Shown: positions 33,623 to 42,265, counted from the first letter of the stretch. The stretch is 64,000 nt of DNA from Roseitalea porphyridii (GCF_004331955.1 NZ_CP036532.1:2418001-2482000), one strand, 5' to 3'. Notes: generated by a model from the sequence alone, not told the origin. Numbers and translations are program-made.

Positions 33623-34096
33623 TTACGCGCCGGCGTCCTTGACCGCCTCCATCGACACATAGGTCGAGGTGTTGGCGACGTGCGGCAGCGCGGAAATCTT
33701 CTCGCCCAGCACGCGCCGGTAGGCGGCGATGTCGCGCGTGCGCACCTTGAGAAGATAGTCGAACGGCCCGGCGATCATGTGGCACTGCTCGACCTCGGCC
33801 AGTGCCGCGGCGGCCGCGTTGAATGCCGACAGCGCCTTTTCGGTGGTGTCGCTGAGCTTGACCTCGACGAAGGCGACATGATCGCGGCCGATCCGGCCCG
33901 GATCGATCACCGCCCGGAAACCGCGAATGACGCCCTCGTCGATCAGCCGCTTCAGCCGGGTCTGGCACGGCGTCTTTGTCAGCCCGACGCGCGCGGCAAG
34001 CGTCGTCACCGGCATGCGCCCGTCCTCGCTGAGCGCCTCGACGATGCGCCGGTCGAAACGGTCCAGATCGACCTCCCGGTTACCATTTTCAGCCAA
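33623..34096 (-). CDS. putR: Lrp/AsnC-family regulator, probable putA activator
   Basis: A 157-residue Lrp-type protein has an N-terminal helix-turn-helix (residues 8-55, including MPVTTLAARVGLTKTPCQTRLKRL) and a C-terminal RAM effector domain. It is divergent from putA with a 94-bp shared promoter. This matches proline-responsive PutR of Agrobacterium, Rhodobacter and relatives, which activates putA. The absence of a DNA-binding domain in the neighbouring PutA fits control by a separate regulator. Confidence 0.85.
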   Translation of the reverse strand: MAENGNREVDLDRFDRRIVEALSEDGRMPVTTLAARVGLTKTPCQTRLKRLIDEGVIRGFRAVIDPGRIGRDHVAFVEVKLSDTTEKALSAFNAAAAALAEVEQCHMIAGPFDYLLKVRTRDIAAYRRVLGEKISALPHVANTSTYVSMEAVKDAGA

Positions 34097-34139
34097 TTCA
34101 ATCTCCGATAAGGCCCAATATCAGGCAGATTTCGTTCAA

Positions 34140-34159
34140 GTTGCCAATGAACAGGCAAC
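34140..34159. promoter_or_regulatory. Palindrome in the putR-putA intergenic region
   Basis: GTTGCC (34140-34145), 8 bp and GGCAAC (34154-34159) form a perfect inverted repeat midway between the two divergent genes, 31 bp before putA. It is a candidate operator for the Lrp-type regulator; no consensus is strong enough to be sure. Confidence 0.45.
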
Positions 34160-34190
34160 ATGCCTGCTCGCTCTCCGATAGACTGGATGC

Positions 34191-37100
34191 ATGTCCCATG
34201 CAATCGACACCACCGGCATGAACCCCGCCCCGCTCCACGATCTGCGCGCCGAGATCGCCCGTCTGTATCTCGCCGACGAGGCCGACGCGCTCGATACGAT
34301 GGCCGCCCGCGCGCCCGTCGGTGACGCCTTGCGCGCCGCCGCCCACAGCCGCGCGACTGCCTTGGTCCAAGACATCCGCAAGATGGACACGCCCGGCCTG
34401 ATGGAAGTGTTCCTGGCCGAATACGGCCTGTCCACCGACGAGGGCATCGCGCTGATGTGCCTCGCCGAGTCGTTATTGCGCGTGCCCGACGCCGAAACCG
34501 TCGACGCGCTGATCGAGGACAAGATCGCTCCGTCCGCCTGGGGCGAGCATCTGGGCAGGTCGGCCTCCTCGCTGGTCAACGCCTCCACCTGGGCGCTGAT
34601 GCTGACCGGCAACGTGCTGCGCGACCCGCCCCCGGGCGGCTTTGCCTCGGTGATGCGCGGCGCGGTGCGCCGACTGGGCGAGCCGGTGATCCGTACCGCC
34701 GTGCGTCAGGCGATGCGGGAACTGGGCCGGCAATTCGTGCTCGGCCAGTCGATCGGCGAGGCGATGGATCGCGCCAAGGGCATGGAAGCCAGGGGCTTCA
34801 CCTATTCCTACGACATGCTCGGCGAAGCCGCGCTGACCATGGACGACGCGGACACCTATTACACGGCCTACATGGCGGCGATCAACGCGATCTCCAAGGC
34901 CGCCACCCACGGCGCGGTCAAGGACAATCCGGGCATTTCGATCAAGCTGTCGGCGCTGCATCCGCGCTACGAGGAGCCGCAGCGCGCCCGCATCATGGAC
35001 GAACTGGTCCCCCGCGCCCGCCAGCTTGCCCGCATGGCCGCCCGTGCCAATATCGGGCTGAACATCGACGCCGAGGAAGCCGATCGGCTGGAACTGTCGC
35101 TCGACGTCATCGAGGCGACCCTCGCCGATCCCGAGTTGGCCGGCTGGGACGGGTTCGGCGTGGTCGTGCAGGCCTATGGCAAGCGCGCCATGGCGGTCAT
35201 CGACTGGCTGCACGCGCTGGCCGAGCGCCATGACCGGCGCATCATGGTGCGGCTGGTCAAGGGCGCCTATTGGGACAGCGAGATCAAGTGGGCCCAGGAA
35301 AAGGGCCTCGAGGGCTTTCCCGTGTTCACGCGCAAGCCGGCGACCGACGTCGCCTGGCTGCGCTGTGCCCGCCACATGCTGGCCCTGACCGACCGTCTCT
35401 ATCCGCAGTTCGCCACCCACAACGCCCATTCGGTCGCCGCGATCCTGCAGATGGGCGCCGACCGCGAGACCTACGAGTTCCAGCGCCTGCACGGCATGGG
35501 CGAAAGCCTGCACACGCGCGTCCTCCAGACCGAGGGCACGCGCTGCCGCATCTATGCGCCGGTCGGCAAGCACCGCGACCTTCTGGCCTATCTCGTCCGC
35601 CGGCTTCTGGAGAACGGCGCCAACTCCTCCTTCGTCAACCAGATCGTCGATGCGAACGTGCCGCCCGAGACCGTCGCCGCCGACCCGTTCGACGCGCTAG
35701 CCCAGGCCCCCGAGCGCCAGGTGCGCCGGCCGGCCGAGCTGTTCGCCCCCGAGCGCGCCAATTCCAAGGGCTTCGACCTTTACGACCCGGCCGACATCGC
35801 CCGCATCGACGCCGCCCGGACGCCATTTAAGGACGCGCAATGGACGGCCGCTCCGCTCTTGGCCGAAGAGCGCGACGACCCCGAGCGCAAGGCGCTTGCG
35901 ATCGCCAACCCCGCCCGGCCGGACGATGCGGTCGGCACCGTGCATGAAGCGGCGCAGGCGGACATCGAGAGCGCCCTTGCCGCCGCCGCGCCCTGGACCG
36001 CATCGGCCGCCGCGCGCGCCGAGACCCTGAACCGCGCCGCCGATCTTTACGAGGAGAACTTCGGCGAACTGTTCGCCATCATCACGCGCGAGGCCGGCAA
36101 GATCACCGAGGACGCCATCGCCGAACTGCGCGAGGCGGCCGATTTCCTGCGCTACTATGCCAGCCAGGCGCTGACCGACCCCGACGCCGAGCCGTGCGGC
36201 ACCTTCGCCTGCGTCTCGCCGTGGAACTTTCCGCTTGCCATCTTCACCGGCCAGATCGCGGCCGCGCTCGCCGCCGGCAATGCCGTCATCGCCAAGCCGG
36301 CCGAGGCGACGCCGCTGATCGCCCATCGCGCCGTCCGGCTGATGCACGAGGCGGGCGTGCCGCGCACCGCGCTGCAGCTTCTGCCCGGCACCGGCGCGAC
36401 CGTCGGCGCGGCGATCACGTCGGACCCGCGCATCGACGGCGTGTGCTTTACCGGCTCGACCGGCACCGCGCAGGCGATCAACCGCGCCATGGCCGACGCT
36501 CTCGACCCGGCCGCGCCGCTGATCGCCGAGACCGGCGGCATCAACGCGATGATCGTCGATTCGACCGCCCTGCCCGAACAGGCCGTGCGCGACATCATCG
36601 TCTCGGCCTTCCGTTCGGCCGGCCAGCGCTGCTCGGCGCTGCGCGTTCTGTACCTGCAGGAAGACATCGCCGAGCCGTTCATGAAGATGCTGTTCGGCGC
36701 GATGGACGAGTTGGCCGTCGCCGACCCCTGGGCGCTGTCCACCGATGTCGGCCCGGTCATCGACGAGAAGGCCCGCGACGAGATCACCGCCTATATCGAC
36801 GCCGCAGAAAAGGCCGGCAAGCTCCTGAAGCGACTCGCCATTCCCGAAGGCGGCACCTTCGTCTCGCCGGCCGTGATCAGGGTCTCCGGCATCGCGGAGG
36901 TGACGCGCGAAGTCTTCGGCCCCGTTCTGCACGTCGCGACCTTCAGGGCGAGCGAGATCGGCAAGGTGTGCGCGGCGATCAACGCCACCGGCTACGGGCT
37001 GACCTTCGGCCTGCACACGCGCATCGACGACCGCGTCGAGGAGATCGCTTCTGCGATCCATGCCGGCAACATCTATGTCAACCGCAACCAGATCGGCGCC

Positions 37101-37712
37101 ATCGTCGGCTCCCAGCCCTTCGGCGGCGAAGGCCTTTCGGGCACCGGCCCCAAGGCGGGCGGCCCGCTCTACGTGCCGCGCTTCAGGAAGACCGAAACGG
37201 TCTCTCAGCCTGCAAAGGAAGGCGCGGTTGCCGATCGCCGCGCGGTGCAGGACAGGATCGACGCGCTGCGCGCCCAGATCGCCGGCAACGCGCGCCAGAC
37301 GCGCGACCTGCCCGGCCCGACCGGCGAATCGAACCGCTGGTCGACCTATGCCCGAGGGCTCGTCCTGTGTCTTGGTCCATCGCTCGACGACGCGCACGAA
37401 CAGGCGCGGCAGGCGATGGCCGCCGGCTGCGCGGCGCTGATGGTGGCGCCCGGCGCCTGCGGCGCCAACGTGGTCGACGGCAGGCTCGATCCGGCCGATC
37501 TCCAGCGGCTCGACGGCTTCGACGCGGTCGCCTTCCGGGGCGATGAAGCCTCTGCCCGCGCCGTTCGAAAGGTCCTTGCCGGTCGCGACGGGCCGATCCT
37601 GCCGCTGATCACGGCGCGCGACATCGGTCCGGCCTGCCTCATCGAGCGGCACGTGTGCATCGACACGACCGCCGCCGGCGGCAACGCCTCGCTGCTTGCC
37701 GAGATGAGCTGA
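34191..37712 (+). CDS. putA: Bifunctional proline dehydrogenase / P5C dehydrogenase
   Basis: PutA oxidises proline to glutamate in two steps. The 1173-residue protein has a proline dehydrogenase barrel at about 150-480 (RLVKGAYWDSEIKWAQ; EFQRLHGMGE) that binds FAD. An aldehyde dehydrogenase domain at about 570-1030 has the catalytic C814 in AGQRCSAL and glutamate in IAETGG. A short C-terminal domain follows. The N-terminal ribbon-helix-helix repressor domain of enterobacterial PutA is missing. The stop directly abuts the stop of the convergent SDR gene. Confidence 0.95.
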   Translation: MSHAIDTTGMNPAPLHDLRAEIARLYLADEADALDTMAARAPVGDALRAAAHSRATALVQDIRKMDTPGLMEVFLAEYGLSTDEGIALMCLAESLLRVPDAETVDALIEDKIAPSAWGEHLGRSASSLVNASTWALMLTGNVLRDPPPGGFASVMRGAVRRLGEPVIRTAVRQAMRELGRQFVLGQSIGEAMDRAKGMEARGFTYSYDMLGEAALTMDDADTYYTAYMAAINAISKAATHGAVKDNPGISIKLSALHPRYEEPQRARIMDELVPRARQLARMAARANIGLNIDAEEADRLELSLDVIEATLADPELAGWDGFGVVVQAYGKRAMAVIDWLHALAERHDRRIMVRLVKGAYWDSEIKWAQEKGLEGFPVFTRKPATDVAWLRCARHMLALTDRLYPQFATHNAHSVAAILQMGADRETYEFQRLHGMGESLHTRVLQTEGTRCRIYAPVGKHRDLLAYLVRRLLENGANSSFVNQIVDANVPPETVAADPFDALAQAPERQVRRPAELFAPERANSKGFDLYDPADIARIDAARTPFKDAQWTAAPLLAEERDDPERKALAIANPARPDDAVGTVHEAAQADIESALAAAAPWTASAAARAETLNRAADLYEENFGELFAIITREAGKITEDAIAELREAADFLRYYASQALTDPDAEPCGTFACVSPWNFPLAIFTGQIAAALAAGNAVIAKPAEATPLIAHRAVRLMHEAGVPRTALQLLPGTGATVGAAITSDPRIDGVCFTGSTGTAQAINRAMADALDPAAPLIAETGGINAMIVDSTALPEQAVRDIIVSAFRSAGQRCSALRVLYLQEDIAEPFMKMLFGAMDELAVADPWALSTDVGPVIDEKARDEITAYIDAAEKAGKLLKRLAIPEGGTFVSPAVIRVSGIAEVTREVFGPVLHVATFRASEIGKVCAAINATGYGLTFGLHTRIDDRVEEIASAIHAGNIYVNRNQIGAIVGSQPFGGEGLSGTGPKAGGPLYVPRFRKTETVSQPAKEGAVADRRAVQDRIDALRAQIAGNARQTRDLPGPTGESNRWSTYARGLVLCLGPSLDDAHEQARQAMAAGCAALMVAPGACGANVVDGRLDPADLQRLDGFDAVAFRGDEASARAVRKVLAGRDGPILPLITARDIGPACLIERHVCIDTTAAGGNASLLAEMS

Positions 37713-38480
37713 TCAGCCGGCCGTCCAGCCGCCGTCGATCAGCAGCGACGTGCCGGTCACCAGCGCCGAGGCGTCCGAGGCCAGGAACGCGACCGCGCCC
37801 ATGATGTCCTCGACCTCGCCGACGCGGCCGAGCTTGATCTTGTCGGTGATCCAGGCGACGCGCTCTGGATTGTCGAACGTCGCCTCGGTCAGCGGCGTGC
37901 GGATGAAGGTCGGGCAGATCGTGTTGACGCGAATGCCCTTCGGCCCCCACTCGATCGCCATTGCCCTCGTCATGCCCTCGACGGCGTGCTTGGTCGCGCA
38001 ATAGACCGTCCGGTCGATGCCGCCGACATGGCCCATCTGCGAGGAGATGGTGATGATCGAGCCGCCCCGGCCCGCTTCGACCAGACCGCGCGCCACCTCG
38101 GTCGCCAGGAAATAGGCGCCCTTGAGGTTGGCCTCGGCGACGGCATCGAAATCGGCCTCTTCCGTCTCCAGCGCCGGCGCGTGCCGGGCCAACCCGGCCG
38201 AATTGACCAGCACGTCGAACGGCCCCGCTCCGGCCACCGCCGCGCGCATCGCGCCGATGTCGGAGACATCGAGCGTCATCGCTTCGGCGGAAAGCCCTGC
38301 CTCGCGCACCGCCGCCACGGCCGCCTCCAGCTTCTCGCGCCCGCGCGCGGCCATCACCACATGCGCGCCGGCTTCGGCCACGGCCGTCGCGCAGCCGAGC
38401 CCGATCCCGCTCGATGCGCCGGCGACGAGCGCCCGCCGGCCATCGAGCCGGAACGAGGGCGTGCGCGGAAGTTCGGTCAT
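37713..38480 (-). CDS. Short-chain dehydrogenase/reductase
   Basis: A 255-residue classical SDR has the cofactor loop AGASSGIG near residues 20-27, the NSAG structural motif and the catalytic Ser-Tyr-Lys set in ISSQ..YCATK near residues 150-170. ATG 38480 overlaps the stop of the upstream VOC gene, so the two are co-transcribed. The substrate cannot be read from sequence; similar proteins act on sugars, polyols or 3-oxoacyl groups. Confidence 0.85.
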   Translation of the reverse strand: MTELPRTPSFRLDGRRALVAGASSGIGLGCATAVAEAGAHVVMAARGREKLEAAVAAVREAGLSAEAMTLDVSDIGAMRAAVAGAGPFDVLVNSAGLARHAPALETEEADFDAVAEANLKGAYFLATEVARGLVEAGRGGSIITISSQMGHVGGIDRTVYCATKHAVEGMTRAMAIEWGPKGIRVNTICPTFIRTPLTEATFDNPERVAWITDKIKLGRVGEVEDIMGAVAFLASDASALVTGTSLLIDGGWTAG

Positions 38481-38863
38481 GCCCAAGACGGCGCCTCGGT
38501 CCGGGGCTGGTATGAGCCGAAGCTCCACTCATGGCCCTCGGGATCAGCGCAGCGATAACGCCACGTGCCCCAATCAGTGCGTTCGGGCGGATAGACGATC
38601 TCCGCCCCGGCATCTCGGGCACGCGCGTGGTGCGCCTCGACATCGTCGACCACGACATAGATCCTTGGCGATCCCTTGCCGGCCTTCGCAGTGCCGATCA
38701 TCACCACGCCGTCGCCGAAGCACATCTCGGCATGAAGCAGCCTGCCCTCATCGTCATCATGGGCCTGGATGACGTCGAAGCCGAACGCATCGCGCAGGAA
38801 CGCGATGGCCGCATGGCCGTCCTCGTAACTCAGATAGGGAACGATCGTCGGTTGACCGGCCAT
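38477..38863 (-). CDS. VOC/glyoxalase-fold protein
   Basis: A 128-residue single-domain VOC protein carries MAGQPTIVPYLSYEDGHAAIAFL and ends with RYRCADPEGHEWSFGSY, the beta-strand motif that supplies metal-binding His/Glu in this superfamily. It overlaps the SDR gene by ATGA. The function is unknown; small VOC proteins of this type include isomerases, dioxygenases and resistance proteins. The upstream region to 39244 contains no gene. Confidence 0.75.
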   Translation of the reverse strand: MAGQPTIVPYLSYEDGHAAIAFLRDAFGFDVIQAHDDDEGRLLHAEMCFGDGVVMIGTAKAGKGSPRIYVVVDDVEAHHARARDAGAEIVYPPERTDWGTWRYRCADPEGHEWSFGSYQPRTEAPSWA

Positions 38864-39136
38864 GGCTCACCTCCGTGCCGCAAGTGTCCCGAACGGCGCA
38901 TAGCCAACCCCGCGCGGTCGATCAACTCCGCGATGGAACAGCAACCGCCTTAGACTTTCGTCTGCGACACTTGGCATGTCCGATCGACGCTTGCACGCTG
39001 CCGCGGCGAGGCGCATGTATCATTGGTCATCAATATAAGGGACACCCGCCGCCGACGGCGAAAATCGTGCCGTATTGAAACCGAAAAATGACGGCTGAAA
39101 TTAACGGCGGCGAGGAACGAAGAAGAATCAGGCATT

Positions 39137-39177
39137 TGCGGCAGATGCGGGGCTGATCCCCAAAAACCTGCCGCATC
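39137..39177 (+). other. Nested hairpin with alternative pairing upstream of fnrL
   Basis: TGCGGCAG (39137-39144) pairs with CTGCCGCA (39168-39175), enclosing GGGG (39149-39152) and CCCC (39158-39161). Alternatively GATGCGG (39144-39150) can pair with CCGCATC (39171-39177). If transcribed it could be a 5' leader switch; if not it may be a protein-binding dyad or a terminator-like element. Confidence 0.4.
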
Positions 39178-39201
39178 GGTATATGTTTGCGCATTGCCGA
39201 G

Positions 39202-39219
39202 TGTCACGTTATGTTGACA
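39202..39219. promoter_or_regulatory. TGT-N12-ACA (PpsR-type) box upstream of fnrL
   Basis: A perfect TGT-N12-ACA, with TGTCA and TTGACA ends, lies 25 bp before the fnrL start. It has the same form as the boxes at bchC and bchG. TTGACA at 39214-39219 is a possible -35 but no good -10 follows at the right distance. Confidence 0.55.
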
Positions 39220-39244
39220 GCATCGGGCGATCGGGAGAACGACC

Positions 39245-40006
39245 GTGGAAAACAGGAAGACGGCTGCGCGGGGCCAGCCGCGACTCGACGTACACAATTC
39301 GGACGTTCCGCTGGTCTGCCGGGCCTGTGAATCGCGGCACAAGGGCGTGTGCGGCTCGCTCTCGCCGGAGCAACTGATCCAGCTCTCGCGGCACACCACC
39401 AAGCATGTCTATCGCAGCCAGTCCGAACTGATCACGGTCGGCGAGGACGTCCACACCTATTCCAACATCCTGTCGGGCGTGGTGAAGCTGACCAAGCTGA
39501 TGGCGGACGGCCGCCAGCAGATCGTCGGGCTGCAGTTCGCGCCGGACTTCTTGGGCCGCATCTTCTCGCACCAGAGCACTTATTCGGCCGAGGCGGCGAC
39601 CGATGTGCGCGTATGCTCGTTCCCCAAATCGGTGATCGAGGACCTCGCCCGCACGGCGCCCGACATGGAGCACGCGCTGCACGAGCAGACGCTCAAGGAG
39701 CTGGACGAAGCGCGCGACTGGATGCTCACGCTTGGGCGCAAGACCGCGACCGAGAAGGTCGCGAGCTTCCTCTATCTGATCGCCTCCAACATCGATCCCG
39801 AGATCGACGCGGAAGAGCACACGATCCGCTTCGAACTGCCGCTCAAGCGGCTGGAGATCGCCGATTTCCTCGGGCTGACGATCGAGACGGTCAGCCGCCA
39901 GATCACCAAGCTGCGCAAGGCCGGCATCATCGAACTGGAGAACAACCGCACGGTGATCGTGCCCTCCCTCGCCCGCCTCGAGGACGCCTGCGAAAGCGAG
40001 CAGTAG
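39245..40006 (+). CDS. fnrL: FnrL/FnrN oxygen-sensing Crp-family regulator
   Basis: FnrL carries an oxygen-labile [4Fe-4S] cluster and activates low-oxygen genes such as cco and hemN. The 253-residue protein has cysteines C25, C28 and C36 plus C124 as cluster ligands, a cyclic-nucleotide-type sensor domain and a helix-turn-helix with E214-x-x-S217-R218, which reads TTGAT half-sites. The start is GTG 39245 with GGGAG upstream. It faces hemN convergently. The N-terminus is rhizobial FnrN-like. Confidence 0.94.
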   Translation: MENRKTAARGQPRLDVHNSDVPLVCRACESRHKGVCGSLSPEQLIQLSRHTTKHVYRSQSELITVGEDVHTYSNILSGVVKLTKLMADGRQQIVGLQFAPDFLGRIFSHQSTYSAEAATDVRVCSFPKSVIEDLARTAPDMEHALHEQTLKELDEARDWMLTLGRKTATEKVASFLYLIASNIDPEIDAEEHTIRFELPLKRLEIADFLGLTIETVSRQITKLRKAGIIELENNRTVIVPSLARLEDACESEQ

Positions 40007-40036
40007 GCGCACGCTTCAATCAAATCCGGCGGTTCA

Positions 40037-40194
40037 CCCCCACCCTTCATCCCTCCCCCGCAAGCGTGGGAGGGAAGACCTCGACATGGCCTCAGTGCCG
40101 CCGACATCGAAGCGAGGCGCGCCAGTCTGTAGGGTGACGCGCGATTTTGATGTCCTCCCTCCCACGCTTGCGGGGGAGGGATGAAGGGTGGGGG
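40037..40194. repeat. Perfect 39-bp inverted repeat element between fnrL and hemN
   Basis: The left arm 40037-40075 and right arm 40156-40194 are exact reverse complements of 39 bp, separated by 80 bp that are themselves imperfectly palindromic. Each arm contains its own CCCTCCC..GGGAGGG dyad. The element lies between the converging 3' ends of fnrL and hemN, where it could terminate both transcripts. Its core resembles the repeats at 59543-60042, so it belongs to a dispersed family, possibly a MITE-like or REP-type element. Confidence 0.85.
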
Positions 40195-40228
40195 CGCGAC
40201 GAGGCGGACAAGGCCGCGCTGGCTGACT

Positions 40229-41599
40229 TTAAACCGCCTTCGAATAGCGGAAGTCGGACTCGTGCAGATGCGCGTCGAAGCGCGCCGCGACGAGCCGGGC
40301 AAACGGACGGGCATCCTCCGGCACGAAGAAGCCGTCGATATCGGCGCCGCAGATATAGTCCTCGTCGGCCTCGGCGATCGCCAGCGCCTCGTTGATGTAG
40401 GGTTCGGCGGCAGCGCCGAATCGCGCCTCCAGCGCCTCGAAGCCGATCCGGAAATCGCACATCAGCCGCTCGATCATGTGCGCCCGGATGCGGTCGTCCT
40501 CGCTCATCCGGTAGCCCTTCGAGGCGGTGCTGCGCGCCGCGTGAACTGCATCCTGATACTGTCCGGTGGCGACGATGTTCTGAACGTAGCCGCCGTCGAA
40601 CGCGCCGATCGACGAGGCGCCCAGCGGAATCAGCGCGCGACACTGATCGGTCGTGTAGCCCTGGAAATTGCGGCGCAGATGGCCCGTCCGCGCGGCCACC
40701 GCCAGGCCGTCGTCCGGCCTTGCGAAATGGTCGATCCCGATCGCGTCATAGCCGGCCGCAACCAGCGCCGCGCCGGCGGCGAGCGCCTGCTGGAACCGCT
40801 CGTGCATGTCGGGCAGATGCTCGTCCTTGATCATCTTCTGGTGCTTCTTGACCCACGGCACGTGGGCATAGCCGAACAGCGCGATCCGGTCCGGCTGCAG
40901 CGAGATCACCTGCTCGATGGTCCGCATCAGGCGTGCCCGCGTCTGCAGCGGCAGGCCGTAGAGCGCATCGATGTTGACCGAGCCGACGCCGGCCGCGCGC
41001 ATCGCCGCGATGACGTCGCGCGTCTGTTCGAGACTCTGCGGCCGGTTGATCGCCTTCTGCACCAGCGGGTCGAAATCCTGCACGCCGACCGACGCACGCG
41101 TGACGCCCAGTTCGTGCAGGCCTCTCAGCGTATCGTCGGTCACGTCCGACGGATCGATCTCGACGCTGATTTCGGTCTGTTCGGTAACGTGGAAGCTCCG
41201 GCGCAGGGCGGCGCCGAGCCGGCCCATGTCCTCGGCCGACAGGATCGACGGCGATCCGCCGCCGAAATGGATCTGTCCTGCCACCGGCCGGAAGCCAAGC
41301 CGATCGCCAAGGGCGGCGATCTCGGCCAGCAGCGCCTCGACATAGGTGTGAACCGGCTCGTATTTCAGCGTGTGCTTGGTGTTGCAGCCGCAGAACCAGC
41401 ACAGCCGGTCGCAGAACGGGATGTGCAGATAGACCGACACGGGCGTCGCATCGTCGAGCGAACCGAAAAGCGCGTCCTGCATCTGCGGACCGATGCCGGC
41501 CTCGAAATGCGGGGCGGTGGGATAGCTCGTATAGCGTGGCACGGCGCCGCCGCGCTGCGAAAGCAGGATCGACAGATCGCGCTGGCTCGCCCCGGTCAT
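40229..41599 (-). CDS. hemN: Oxygen-independent coproporphyrinogen III oxidase
   Basis: HemN is a radical-SAM enzyme that decarboxylates coproporphyrinogen III without oxygen. The 456-residue product has the cluster motif C63-x3-C67-x2-C70 with a following Cys72. The HemN-specific N-terminal PRYTSYPTAPHF and a C-terminal trip-wire/HemN domain are present. The start overlaps the stop of the hemerythrin gene by one base, so both may be driven from the FNR-box region at 42252. It is typical of fnrL-hemN-cco clusters. Confidence 0.95.
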   Translation of the reverse strand: MTGASQRDLSILLSQRGGAVPRYTSYPTAPHFEAGIGPQMQDALFGSLDDATPVSVYLHIPFCDRLCWFCGCNTKHTLKYEPVHTYVEALLAEIAALGDRLGFRPVAGQIHFGGGSPSILSAEDMGRLGAALRRSFHVTEQTEISVEIDPSDVTDDTLRGLHELGVTRASVGVQDFDPLVQKAINRPQSLEQTRDVIAAMRAAGVGSVNIDALYGLPLQTRARLMRTIEQVISLQPDRIALFGYAHVPWVKKHQKMIKDEHLPDMHERFQQALAAGAALVAAGYDAIGIDHFARPDDGLAVAARTGHLRRNFQGYTTDQCRALIPLGASSIGAFDGGYVQNIVATGQYQDAVHAARSTASKGYRMSEDDRIRAHMIERLMCDFRIGFEALEARFGAAAEPYINEALAIAEADEDYICGADIDGFFVPEDARPFARLVAARFDAHLHESDFRYSKAV

Positions 41600-42183
41600 C
41601 ACGTCTTCTCCCGGCCTTCGATGATCGGAAGGATGTATTCGCGCTCGAACGCCAGGTGCCGCCGCACGCCGGTGAAGAAGCCGCGCAGCATGTAGCCCAG
41701 CTTTTCGACGTCGACCGCATCGCGATCGGCGGCGAACGCCATCAGTTCGTGCTGGACTTCCTCGGCGAACGCCTCGTCCTCCCAGTGCTCGCCGTGCAGC
41801 CGATCGAGCGTGTCGGGCAGCTCCGGGTCGGCCGGGCAGTGCGCCTTCAGATAGGGAAACAGCTCCCGTTCCTCGAACGTGTGGCTGCGATGAACGATCG
41901 GGTAGATGCTGCGCGCCAGCGCCAGACAGTCGTCGTTGCGCACCTCGGCCGGAAGCGCGTCGGCCAGTTGCTCGAGCGCCGCGCACAGGTTGGACTGCAC
42001 GTTCAGATGGTGCTTCAGCGTCCCCGCCAGCGCTGTCGGATTGACGGCCGCGCCGTCGCCGTTGGCCGCATTGCGGCGATGCTCCGCCCGGCCATTGCCG
42101 GCACCGCCCGAAACCACGGTCATGACGGGTCCGCGCGAGCGCGCGCCATTGTGCTCGTCACCCCGATCCCTGGGCAGGCTCAT
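41599..42183 (-). CDS. Hemerythrin (HHE) cation-binding domain protein
   Basis: A 194-residue protein has a polar N-terminus of about 45 residues followed by a four-helix hemerythrin-like domain. Candidate di-iron ligands occur in LKHHLNVQ, VHRSHTFEERELFP, LHGEHWEDE and VRRHLAFEREYILP. Such proteins bind O2, NO or peroxide. It is upstream of hemN, divergent from ccoN and 69 bp from a perfect FNR box, so low-oxygen induction is likely. The exact activity is unknown. Confidence 0.82.
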   Translation of the reverse strand: MSLPRDRGDEHNGARSRGPVMTVVSGGAGNGRAEHRRNAANGDGAAVNPTALAGTLKHHLNVQSNLCAALEQLADALPAEVRNDDCLALARSIYPIVHRSHTFEERELFPYLKAHCPADPELPDTLDRLHGEHWEDEAFAEEVQHELMAFAADRDAVDVEKLGYMLRGFFTGVRRHLAFEREYILPIIEGREKT

Positions 42184-42251
42184 GCGTGTTTTCCTGTCTT
42201 CGTGTGCCCTGTCGATGCGCCGAACGTAGGCTTCAGACCTCCGTAGGGTCC

Positions 42252-42265
42252 TTGATCAAGATCAA
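42252..42265. promoter_or_regulatory. FNR box between hemerythrin gene and ccoN
   Basis: TTGATCAAGATCAA is a perfect TTGAT-N4-ATCAA anaerobox. It lies 69 bp from the hemerythrin start and 118 bp from the ccoN start, in their divergent promoter region. FnrL encoded nearby is the expected activator. Confidence 0.85.

Larger units (their letters stand above)
38864..39244. other. Gene-free regulatory region upstream of fnrL
   Basis: No coding frame is convincing in these 381 bp. The region is more AT-rich near fnrL. It holds a nested hairpin at 39137-39175 and a TGT-N12-ACA palindrome at 39202-39219, both listed separately. It separates the minus-strand VOC gene from plus-strand fnrL, so it must hold both promoters. 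No FNR box was seen here. Confidence 0.6.

Noticed and set aside
37710-37715. TGATCA formed by the abutting stops of putA and the SDR gene as a regulatory palindrome
   Set aside because: It is a chance result of convergent stop codons meeting; six bases carry no further symmetry.
39030-39045. TTGGTCATCAAT near 39030 as an FNR box for fnrL autoregulation
   Set aside because: Half-site spacing is wrong (not TTGAT-N4-ATCAA), so it was not listed as an FNR site.
40037-40194. Insertion sequence ends
   Set aside because: The inverted arms enclose only 80 bp with no transposase and no clear target duplication. Called a repeat element instead.
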